DNA from: Closterium sp. NIES-65
Lineage: Eukaryota; Streptophyta; Zygnematophyceae; Desmidiales; Closteriaceae
Reading direction: 5' to 3'
NCBI GenBank assembly: GCA_948144175.1
Contig: CANXME010002052.1
Coordinates: 1 to 64,000, forward strand
DNA length: 64,000 nucleotides
Shown piece after piece: positions 21,569 through 41,795 of the stretch; the first letter of the stretch is position 1, and every line of letters begins with the position of its first letter. The position numbers and the translations under genes were made by a program. The notes below the pieces were generated by a model that ran no database searches, was not told where the DNA came from, and saw only the letters and a program-made list of their open reading frames with translations.

Positions 21569-24500
21569 ATGAGGGAGGACGAGAAGCACGAGAAGATCAT
21601 TCGCGCACTGATGAAGCTCCCGGAAAACCGGAAGTGCTTCAATTGCAACAGTCTGGTACCTGCTTCATGCCCTGCTGCACCATACCATACAGTACCGGAC
21701 GGTGCCTTGCCGTCCTTCACATTCCGTGGCTTCTGTTGACTTCGAACATTGTAGCAACATGCGAGATGCAAGGCCGAAAATGCCAATGTCGTGTCAATGT
21801 CATGTTGATGGGTTTCGATTGTCGTGCCAGTGCCTTCTCATTGTCACAGCAACGACTAGCGAAACGTATGACAATGTAGTGTCGCGTCAATGTCGTGTCA
21901 GTGTCATGTTGCCTACACTAACTGTCATATCAATGTGATGCCATCGCCATGTCAGTGTTTTGTAGAATTCATGTCAACATGATACCATTGCCATGTCCGT
22001 CTTATGTAAATGTCCTGTAAATGTCAGATCATGTCAAAAACCTACTCGCATTCGTTAACACCAACTGTCTTCCAATTTTGAGTCTCCTCCTGTTTCTCGC
22101 CAACGCTGCACAGTGCACACCACCACCCCAGGGGACTCAGTACGTACGTGTGCACCAACTCTGTCATCCTCGTCTGCCTTTCATGAGAAGACGTATCCAA
22201 GGACGCATGCGTCATCCCATCCCACGCACGCCTTTCATTCTTGAGGCGCCTAAGAAATCATGGAAATACGTATCCAAGGACGCATGCGTCATCTCATCCC
22301 ATCCCATCGCACGACTTTCATCATTCTCTGTCTCCCCTCTTCGCCTACACACACTGCACACTCCCTCAGGGCCCTCAGTACGTGTGCACCAACTATGCCA
22401 TCTTCGTCTGCCCTTCATGCAGCGGTGTCCAGTTGAGTGTCCTGTCCTCTCTGCTCCACCTTAATTGCCTGTTCTGCTCTATTGTAATAGCTTTCCTCGT
22501 GTCCCCTCATTCTCCTCTCAGTACGTGTGTGTGCACCAACTATGCCATCTTCATCTGCCCTTCATGCAGCGGGGTCCAGTCAAGTGCCCTCTCTCTCTGC
22601 TCCACCTTAATTGCCTGCTCTGCTCTATTGTAATAGCTTTCCTTGTGTCCCCTCAACGCCACGGTAGTTCATTCTTCTCTCAGTACGTGTGTGTGGACCA
22701 ACTATGCCATCTTCATCTGCCCTTCATGCAGCAGGGTCCAGTCAAGTGCCCTCTCTCTCTGCTCCACCTTGGCTGTCCGCGCTTTGTGCCGTCAATTCAA
22801 TGTTTCTCATCTTCCCTTAAGAGCATGGGGATCCATTCTTCTCCCTCTATCAGGTGTTTTTTTTTTTTTTTTTAGTAAACGCCTTTCGTACAATGCTTCT
22901 TCTGTGCTATGTTTTTTTTTTGCATGGTGCTGTTTGCAGTCGGGAGTTCAATCATCGTGTCAAGTCTGTATCAATGGCCAAGTTCACGCCTGAAGAGGTG
23001 GCGGCACTACAGCAGGGAGCGAACCAGGTGAGAGGCGGGCAGTGAAGGGGTAAGAACCATCGTGTCAAGTCGGTGTCAATGGCCAAGTTTACACCAGACG
23101 AGGTGGCAGCGCTGCAGCAGGGAGCCAACCAGGTGAGAGCTGGTAACCTGGTGACCAGTCGAGGGGTAAGCAGCTTCGTGAAGTTGCCTCCACTCCAGGC
23201 ACTCTACCCTATCCTTCTCTCTTTGCTCTCAGACAAGTTGTTGTGTTTGTAGAAGCTGCAAAGCATTGCAGTGTACTCTCTCCTGTGCTTCTTCCATCTT
23301 TGCACCCGCGCGTCCTCGTACTCCCTCCCCTTCTCCCCCTTCTTCTTCTCCCCCCCTTTTCCTTTCTTGCAGCGGGCACGAGAGTACTTTCTCCCAGGGG
23401 GCGGCCGAGCCCCTCCCAACAGCAAGTGAGTCACTGAGTAGTGCATGCCTGCCTGCCTGCCTGCCTGCCTGCCCTATAATTATACTGTGCCGCTCGGCTT
23501 GAGGGTCAGCTGAGCCCCTGCAATGGCAAGTGAGTCACTAAGTTGTTGTGCTGCTGCTGCTTCTGGCTGCCCTATTTATTCATTGTGCTGCTCGGCTTGA
23601 GGATCAGCCGTGGCTTGGCCCATTCAACCGCAAGAAAGTTTCTTCGAGTGGTCTTTCTGGGAATGGAATGTGATGGGCACAGTTTATGAAAACGCTCTGT
23701 CATTCCTTACCTCCTCCCCTACCCTCCTCCCCTACCCTCCTTCCCTGCCCCCTCCCCGTCGCTCCTCCTCTTGCCAACGCCCCTCCAGTGACCCCCAGCC
23801 TGTGAGGGAGTTCATTCGAGCTGTCTTTATGGAAATGAAAGGCGATGTGACGCGCACCCTTCTCCCTTTCCACATCCGCTTACTTCCCCCTCTCCTCTTG
23901 CCAACGCCCCTCCAGTGACCCCCAGCCCGTGAGGGAGTTCATTCGAGCTGTCTTGAGGGAGTCCAGTGACCCCCAGCCAACGCCCCTCCTGTACTTGGGA
24001 TGCACAACCACAGGTGGACGAAAAGCCCTGCTTTTGAGTCGATTTTTTAGTCGACGCAAAAATCGACTCATCACACGTGGAGAGGCGATACATGGGATGC
24101 AGGCAGGCAGGACCACAGGTGGACGAAAAGCCCTCATGGCTCCTCCTCCTCGCTGTGTGTTCTTTCCCTTCTGCCCTTTTTCTTCCACCCATCAGCGACC
24201 CCCAGTCTGTGAGGGAGTTCATTCGAGCTGTCTTCTTGGAGAGGCGATATGTCGGGCGGAACTCACGAGAGGTATGTGGTGATGATACTGGCAATGGTGA
24301 ACATGACCCACGACGAGAGGTATGTGATGTGGTGATGTTGCTCGTGGTGATGGTGATGGGTATAGTGGTGATGGTGATGGGTATAGTGGTGATGGTGATG
24401 GGTATAGTGGTGATGGTGATGGGTATAGTGGTGATGGTGATGGGTATAGTGGTGATGGTGATGGGTATTGGTGATGGTGATGGTGATGGGTATAGTGGTG

Positions 24501-25089
24501 ATGGTGATGGGTATAGTGGTGATGGTGAACACGAGCAGCGATATGACATGGCTAAGCGTCTGTTTTTTGAGGCGCTTTTAACATGAGAGGTATGTGATGC
24601 TAACGATAATGGTGAACATGAGCAGTGGCATGACATATGACTCTTTGCAATCCTTTCCTCCTTTATGCACAAATCGCCTCTTTCCTTCTCTCACTTGCGC
24701 CCTTCTCCCCCCCCCCCCCCCCCCTCTTCCCCCCCCTTCACTCAGAGCTCTCCCTCGGGTCGAACTCATTCTATGGATGGCTCTCCCTCCGCCTGCTTCC
24801 CCCAGCCATCCGACCTCCAACGCAGCAGCAGCGCCCGCACCTCTCTCTCCCTTTGCCTGCACATCTTGTCTTCTCCCTTCTCTCACCCTCACCGTTTTAC
24901 ACCCCTCCCTCCCCCATTTGTTTCCTTTCAGAGCTCTCCCTCGGGTCGAACCCACTCCATGGATGGCTCTCCCTCTGCCTCCTTCCCCCAGCCCTCCGAC
25001 CTCCAACGCAGCAGCAGCGCCCGGGCCTCTCTCTCCTTCTCCCCCACTCTCCCTCCTTCCCACAACCACAAGCAGCCGCAGCAGCAGCC

Positions 25090-25123
<34 letters not shown>

Positions 25124-28100
25124 GCTCTACCACCACGCAAATCCCCTTCTCTTTCTGCCAACAGCAACACCAGCGCCAGCACCAGCACTGGTGCGAGATT
25201 CCCTGGCAGCAGCAGCACGAGTAGCACTAGATTCTCCAACGCCCCAAGCAGCAGTGGTGATGGGGTGGATGCACCTATTCGCCCTGTGGCTGATCTACTA
25301 GGGGATGAGATTGAGCTGAGGGTGTATCACAGCGAGCCAGGGCGGGGGAACACACATGTGTATCAAGCTGCCTCCTCTCCTTCAGCCCTACCTGGTTCTC
25401 CCACTTCTGCCCCCTCTGCCCCCTCTGCTCCCTCTGCTCCTTCTGCGGTTGCCTCTCTTCCTGCCTCTCCACCTGCTGCTGCCCATGCTCCTGCCTCTCA
25501 AATCCCTTCATCAGCACCAGCCGGCCCTGTGCCGGCACCTGCAGCAGCTGCATCAGCAACTGCAGCAGGAGCAGCAGCAGCATCAACGGCAGCACCAGCA
25601 TCAGCACCACTGGCTCCTCTAGGTTACCTGATTGACTTCTCAGATGAAGGGGATGGAGATAGCCTCACTCTGCCTCCTGCTGCCCCCGTGCCTGCACCCA
25701 AGCAGTGGCAGCTTCAGGAGCAGACGGAGGGTGCAGCAGGGGGAGCGGAGCAGCATCAGCCCACGGTGCTGCAGGGGCAAACGCAAGTGCCAGCGCAAGC
25801 AGACACAGCAGCAGCAGCAGCCGCAGCAGCAGCAGCCACAGAAGGAGCAGTGGCGGCGGCGGCAGCAGGAACAGCAGCAGCAGCAGCAGCAGTGGAAAAA
25901 GAGAGCAGCAGCAGCAGCAGTGGCGACAGCAGCAGCATTGCCAATGGTTTTTCCTCCTGGGCGCATTTTGATAGCAGCCCCATGCCACCTGTACCTGCAC
26001 CAGCTGTACCTGCACCAGCTGCAACTGCACCTGCTATGCCAGCTATGCCAGCTATGCAATTGATCTCTGGAAACGCCCCTTCTCTTGGCACAGAATATGG
26101 ATCCATGGGCTATGGGCAAGCTCAGTTATCAGCAGCACCACTAGAGTACGAGGCCTATGGGATGCAGGCACAGGGGCAGGGGCAGTTTCAGCCAGTAACC
26201 CAGGCCGGGCAGGGGCAGTTTCAGCCAGTAACCCAGGCCGGGCAGGGGCAGTTTCAAGTAACCCAGGCACAGGGACAAGGGCAGGGGCAGACTGAATTAT
26301 TCATTCAGACGCAAAGACAGGGACAGTTTCACTTATCGACTCAGGCTCAGGGACAGGAACAGGGATATGGGCAAGGGCAGTGGCAGGGACAGGGCTATGG
26401 GCAAGGGCAGGGGCAGGGGCAGGGCTATGGATTACAAGCTAATGGGGGTTATGCACAGGCGTTCTCTCCAGTACAGTCCCCTCCGATACAGTCACATCCC
26501 TTCCCTCCCTCACAATCACACTCGTTCCAATCCCCTCCCACACAGTCCCACCCATACCAGTCCCCGCCCTTACAATCACACCCATACCCTCAGGGCGGGG
26601 TTATGGGGAGCCCTGGGGGAGTGATGGGGAGTGCAGGAGGAGTGATGGGAAGTCCAGTAGGGGGTATGGGGATGGCAAGCGGGTTGATGGGGGGAGGGGT
26701 TATGGGGAGCCCTGGGGGAGTGATGGGGAGTGCAGGAGGAGTGACGGGAAGTCCAGTAGGGGGTATGGGGAGCGCTGGGGGAGGTATGGGGAGTCCAGGA
26801 GGGGTTATGGGAAGTGCAGCTGGGTTGATGGGGGGAGGGGTTATGGGGAGCCCAGGGGGGGTAATGGGGAGCCCAGGGGGGATTATGGGGAGTCCAGGGG
26901 GGGTTATGGGAAGTCCTAGAGGGGTGATGGGGAGCTCAGGCGGGGTTATGGGGGGCACAGGGGGAATGATGGGAAGTCCAGGAGGAACAATGGGCAGCCC
27001 AGGAGGGGTGATGGGGGGCGCAGGGGTGGTTATGGGAAGCCCAGGGGGAGCGATGGGGAGCCCAGGTGGGGTTCTGGGAAGCGCAGGGGGCCCAATGGGG
27101 AGCCCAGGGGGAGCCATGGGGAGCCCAGGGGGAGCCATGGGGAGCCCAGGGGGAGGAGCAATGGGTAGCGGAAGAGCTGCAATGTGGAGCCCTGCAGGCG
27201 TCATGGGAAGCCCTGGGATGAGGTCATCACCGTTGGGGTCTCCCGGATTGGTATGTTCCCACACACAGTGCTATTTAATTTATTCATTTACATTTCGTTC
27301 ACAGTATTTTTTCTTTAGTGCCTGCCTTCTTATTTCTCTTTCTTTTCTTCCTTCTTTCTTTCCTCCTTTCTTTTTCATAACAATGTTTTGCTAGTACGGC
27401 CGGCCAGTTCCCTGCCCAGCCTTTTTCATTCTTTTTTTTTTTTCTCCAGAATTCCAAAGACCACCCTGCAGAATGAATGAAGGGCTGTTAGTTCCCTCCT
27501 AGTCCTTCCATTCCCACTACTAGTTCTCATTAGGTCTCTCTCCTTCCTCACACTGCCCCCTGTTTCCCAGTCCCCATCCCCGCAGACACCTTTCCTCAAC
27601 ATGGAATCGCTGTGAGCTGCTCTCGCTGCCACACAACCACCCACAGGACCTAACACAAAACCACAGGAAGCTCCCCCTCTGTCCCTTCTCACGCCATCTC
27701 TTCCCCCATCCCACCCTTTCCTCACCTCTCCCAGTCCCCATCCCCACAGGCACCTTTCCCCAACATGGCATCCCTGGGAGCTGCCCTCACCGCAACACAA
27801 CCACACGCACAACCACACGCAGTAGCAGCATCACCAGCAGCACCACTCCCATCAGCAGGAGGTTATGCTTTCGAGGGATATTCTCAAGCGCCGATGCAGC
27901 AAGGATCAGGGCAACAAGGTTACACCCAGTTAGGAACGATGCAGCAAGGGTTAGGGCAACAGGGCTATACCCCATTAGGGCCGATGCAGCACATGCAGCA
28001 AAAATCGTTCCCACAGCAGCAACAGCTTAACTACCAGCAGCAGCCAGTTAACTACCAGCACAACACATTTCAACAGCAACAGGTAAGCTACCAACAGCAA

Positions 28101-28196
28101 CAGATGTCAACGTTTCACCACCAGCCATGGCAGCAGCAGCAACAGCAGCAGCAGCAACAGCAGCAGCAACAATGGCAGCAGCGGCAGCAGCAGTAG
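21569..28196 (+). CDS. AGD14: ArfGAP of the plant AGD14/15 type
   Basis: GTPase-activating protein for ARF small GTPases, acting on vesicle coats at Golgi or endosomal membranes. Exon 1 (21569-21655) starts MREDEKHEKIIRALMKLPEN and ends CFNCNSL. An exon near 22380 gives GPQYVCTNYAIFVCPSC, completing a CX2CX16CX2C zinc finger. About 22938-23029 gives REFNHRVKSVSMAKFT. Then come about 23370-23428, and DPQSVREFIRAVFLERRYVG near 24193-24270. A long exon (24932-27250) and a final exon (27750-28196) join in phase 0. The tail is extremely long for the family: Ser/Pro, poly-Gln and poly-Ala, GQGQ repeats, a GVMGSPG array and a Gln-rich end, all predicted disordered. The expected ArfGAP arginine finger (CSGxHR) position reads CSG-[G/V]-REF, so the join of exons 2 and 3 needs transcript support. 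Four copies of exon 2 and two or three of the later domain exons are present. Confidence 0.85.
21780..22035 (+). repeat. Degenerate ATGTCRTGTCA repeats in ArfGAP intron 1
   Basis: About fifteen loosely spaced copies of an 11-12-bp motif such as ATGTCATGTCAA, GTGTCATGTTG and ATGTCGTGTC. Noncoding. Confidence 0.6.
22137..22750 (+). repeat. Four tandem copies of the ArfGAP zinc-finger exon
   Basis: Copies start at about 22137 (frameshifted, reads YVRVHQL), 22380 (intact, YVCTNYAIFVCPSC), 22520 (YVCVHQL frame; the CTNYAIF frame is shifted) and 22681. The roughly 145-bp period includes intron. The copies differ by GT insertions in a GTGTGT run inside the exon, which changes the frame. Confidence 0.8.
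22232..22256. repeat. Decayed palindrome, GCGC centre
   Basis: TTCTTGAGGCGCCTAAGAA near 22239-22257 keeps eight central symmetric bases plus imperfect arms. It lies between two copies of ACGTATCCAAGGACGCATGC (22191-22210 and 22266-22285). Confidence 0.7.
24032..24070. repeat. Compound palindrome, TCGA centres
   Basis: A left arm TTTTGAGTCGA, a short middle with a second TAGTCGACG symmetric core, and a right arm CAAAAATCGACTCA. The outer arms pair. It is flanked by copies of ACAGGTGGACGAAAAGCCCT at 24010-24029 and 24114-24133. Confidence 0.75.
24340..24530 (+). repeat. 18-bp minisatellite in ArfGAP intron
   Basis: About ten copies of GTGATGGTGATGGGTATA. The all-open frames in both strands (poly-His/Thr/Tyr on the minus strand) are simple-repeat artefacts. 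Confidence 0.9.
24565..24579. repeat. Half palindrome, GCGC centre
   Basis: TTTTGAGGCGCTTTTA keeps the left arm and core; the right arm has lost its CTC. It is flanked by GAACACGAGCAGCGATATGA (24526-24545) and a diverged copy at 24612-24631. Confidence 0.6.
26596..27180 (+). repeat. Coding Gly-Val-Met-Gly-Ser-Pro-Gly array in ArfGAP
   Basis: About 30 copies of a 7-8-residue unit (GVMGSPGG, with I, T, A and S variants), encoded by 21-24-bp units near GTTATGGGGAGCCCAGGGGG. The frame is kept over the whole array, so it is probably translated. It is preceded by GQGQFQPVTQAG repeats at 26165-26300. Confidence 0.8.
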
Positions 28197-28802
28197 CAAC
28201 AGCAGCGCCAGTCATCGGCAGTGACAACAGCAAGTACCATTATCATCATAAGTCAGTCAGTACCTTACTTGGCTTCTTTTCTTATGTACACTCATATTTT
28301 ATGCTAGGTTATTGCCCAGAAAAGCATATAAACCTGGCATGCCCGGTGCAGTGGGTTCTTGCAAACACAGGTACCGTAACACATTGTTGTTAAGATTACA
28401 CATTTTTGTTAAGATGACACAATTGTTGCGGAGCATGAACAAGATGAATGTTCAAGATCCATTCCATATGCCGAAGCAACTGTTCGAATCAAATAAAATA
28501 AATTAAATGGAAACAAATGAACATATAATACAATTGTGCATCGCCCTGATGTCAATGTTGCTGCGGCTGCTGTTTCAAACCTGCCGATGTTTTTTTTTTT
28601 GTTTTTGTTTTTTTTCAAGAGAGAATACCATACAGGTACCATTTCCGCCGGTCCTGTTACAATGAACAAACAGTGCTGCTGCTGGGTTGCTGTAGGTGTT
28701 GGGGTTAGGAGGACTGATGGTTATCGTTGCATTTCCTGCTACTCCTGCTGCTGCTGTTCCTGCTTTTCCCAATAGTGCACCTGCCCTTGCTCTGCTACCA
28801 CC

Positions 28803-28821
28803 TTTGAGGCGCCTCACAAAA
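28803..28821. repeat. Palindrome, GCGC centre, one inserted base
   Basis: TTTGAGGCGCCTCACAAAA. It lies inside the unit of the local tandem repeat, so it has been copied along with it. Confidence 0.7.
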
Positions 28822-28942
28822 CACCCGTCCCTGCTCCAGTTGCTCCCCCCACCACACCTCCCCTGGTCCCTGCCTCCAATACCTGCCCTTCCCCTGTCAC
28901 ACCCCCACAGCCCACTAGCCCTCTGCTTGTGCTGCTACCGCC

Positions 28943-28961
28943 TTTGAGGCGCCTCACAAAA
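28943..28961. repeat. Palindrome copy, identical to 28803-28821
   Basis: The same sequence with the same inserted C, 140 bp downstream, followed by the same ACACCCGTCCCTGCTCCAG. The later units (near 29100) have lost the palindrome. Confidence 0.7.
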
Positions 28962-29332
28962 CACCCGTCCCTGCTCCAGTTGCTCCCCCCACCACACCCT
29001 CTTTGGTCCCTGCCCCCAACGCCTGGCCCCTTGTTACACCCCCACTAGTTCCGCTTGTGCTACTACGGCCGGCTTTCACCCTTTGACTGGCAAGGATTGG
29101 AGCCTCACGAAGCACCCGTCCCTGCTCCAGTTGCTCCTCCCACCACACCCTCTTTGGTCCCTGCCCCCAACGACTGTCCACCAGACACACCCCCTATAGC
29201 CCTGCTTGCGCCGCTACGACCAGCTTTCAGCTTTTGACTGGCAAGCATAGGAGGCAAAAAAAAAACCAGAGTTAAGGGGAGGCAGTGGGAGAGAAGGGAA
29301 AGCAAGAAGAATGAGTCGAGGGAAACGTAACA

Positions 29333-29350
29333 TTTTGAGGCGCCTCAAAA
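29333..29350. repeat. 18-bp palindrome, GCGC centre
   Basis: Perfect TTTTGAGGCGCCTCAAAA, extended by CA/TG on each side. No flanking direct repeat was found. Confidence 0.8.
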
Positions 29351-29557
29351 TGCACCTCACTACACAAGGAAAATGGAGCGCGGGAGGAGAGATGGAAAGG
29401 GAAGGCGTAATAAGGAAAGCACGAGAATGAGAGAAAACAAGAAGAGATCAGAGAGCAGACGGAGCGAAGAGAAAGGGAGAGGACGAGGGAGACAAACGAG
29501 GAGTGAAAGAGAACAAGAATGGGAGAAGGAGAAAATAAAAAGGGTAAGAACGCAAGC

Positions 29558-40157
<10,600 letters not shown>

Positions 40158-40229
40158 GGAAAAAACGTCTCCTTGGGAAGCTAGCGCCTTATTTTTTCGA
40201 CTAGATGATTAGCATTGTCAGTCTCCTCC

Positions 40230-40426
40230 TCCAAAACGACGGATTCATGGGGGAAACGACCCCTCTAGAAACTAACGAAATTGTTTAGCGAACTGAAAGA
40301 ATGATCGCAATCTCCTCCTCCAACATGACGGAATCCATGGGGGGCCAACTCCTCGAGAAATAAAATAATATATTCTAAATCGACTCAATAATGCTTAGCG
40401 TCAATCTCTTCCTCCACGAATTCCAT
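40230..40426 (-). repeat. Three further copies of the CEP164-like start exon
   Basis: Besides the chosen exon at 40157-40100, ATG-bearing copies start at 40248 (one base lost, frame broken), 40338 (reads MDSVMLEEEI) and 40426 (reads MEFVEEEIDA). All keep the GGAGGAGGAGNTTGA core. They may act as alternative first exons or upstream ORFs. Confidence 0.8.
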
Positions 40427-41795
40427 GGAAGAATGACTCCCGTTAATAACGAAACAATGGATTCAGTGACTAAACTGTTGGGGTCATGAAGCCTTAAAAT
40501 TACTAATCTAAGTCAACCTACAATTGCGAGTCGTCATTCTTTACTTTCTCTGTACCTTTATTTCTTTCCGCATGCTAAGCGAAATCAGGAACAGACGCTT
40601 CATTTTCATGACCATCAACAGCGCGCGTGAGAGGCCAAGTCCCATGGCTAGCTGATAGGACTACAAGTGATGCCCAGCCCCTGCACGCGAAATTGCCTTG
40701 TACATTCCAGAAACCTTGCACCCGTGGGTTTCCTGCCGCGAAGTTGCACCTACGTTACAGGCACGTCGACCAATAGGAAAGCCAGAAACGGAAGTCTGAC
40801 TGATGTGACTGCAGTCAAAAAGTCAACGGGTGAGTTACAAAACTTTTCTATAAGCTTTTTTTGATTAATGCGAAAATCTTCACGAAATGCAAGAATCACT
40901 TATACGCTCATAGGGTATGCCAAGGTTGGGAGACTCAACCAGGCATCGCGTGTACTACGAGATTTGCTCACTCATGAAAAGCTGGAGGCGAAGCTCTAGA
41001 AATCTAGGTTCGGTAATGTCAGGTGCATCTTGTTAGTAACGGACGAACGGGAAGGACGAATGGGAAGCAAGCGTATGCCATATGTATCGAATGGACGGGC
41101 TGCAGCAAAGCAGCGCAGAAAGAGGGCACACGGAAACCCAAGGCTCGGAAGAGCTGTGGATTTCGCTTCGGAAACTTGTTGTGGTCGAGTTTCCGGTTCG
41201 GCTTCACATGGTTGTTGGCTGAACGGGTACATTTCAGGAGAAACCCTAGGTTAGAGCTGCGCGTTCAGCAGAACTCGACAACCTCGAAGGTCGTTCTCGC
41301 CGCCGCTTCAAGTGAATTGACCCGGTCCGGTGGGGTTCCAGTCTGGTTCGGAAGTGCAGAATACGGCCTGGGAGGAGAATGTGTGTGTACACAGCAAGGC
41401 AATGATTTGTAGTGTTGATGCCGAATTCGTGTAGCAGCTTTGGCAGGCGCTGGACGACACAGAATCGGCGTGACGAATCAGGTAACCAGTTCGGGAACGA
41501 AGTGTGGGCCATCGGATCTTGAAAACTGTTTCTGATTGGTGTTATTGACTGTGGTGACATGGCAATTCGCGTTATGAAGTTCCCCCGTTCAAACGAGCCT
41601 CAAAACAACTGCAACTCTGTATCAGAACACTTATGCTAAATGGCACCATATACGCCATCCGAACGCACATGCGACTGCCTTCCCTCCATCACCTGCTAAT
41701 CAAAGCCTGGTGTTCCAAATCTCACCAGTATACGGATAGCGGGCCGCTGTAGGTGTACGGCTGGCTTTTGACACTAGCAAATAACTACAGACGCC
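40427..41795. promoter_or_regulatory. Divergent promoter region, CEP164-like and ABC-F genes
   Basis: A 1.37-kb gap between outward-facing starts. The plus-strand frame at 41023-41412 is short and resembles nothing I know. No repeats of note. Confidence 0.35.

Larger units (their letters stand above)
28197..29557. other. Convergent region between ArfGAP and CEP164-like gene
   Basis: An ArfGAP polyadenylation signal is likely at 28492-28504, where AATAAAATAAAT occurs. A T-rich stretch lies at 28589-28616. From about 28790 to 29230, three or four copies of a roughly 120-150-bp unit contain CCGTCCCTGCTCCAGTTGCT and CACCACACC. An AG-rich stretch at 29370-29550 holds nothing recognisable. Confidence 0.55.

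Noticed and set aside
24263-24532. Minus-strand His/Tyr/Thr repeat protein
   Set aside because: Translation of the 18-bp intronic minisatellite.
26590-27264. Minus-strand Leu-Pro-Ile-Thr-Pro-Pro repeat protein
   Set aside because: It is the reverse shadow of the GVMGSPG array, whose plus frame is joined by splice sites to the ArfGAP.
41023-41412. Plus-strand ORF in the divergent region before the ABC-F gene
   Set aside because: Short, no recognisable domain, no splice partner; probably accidental.
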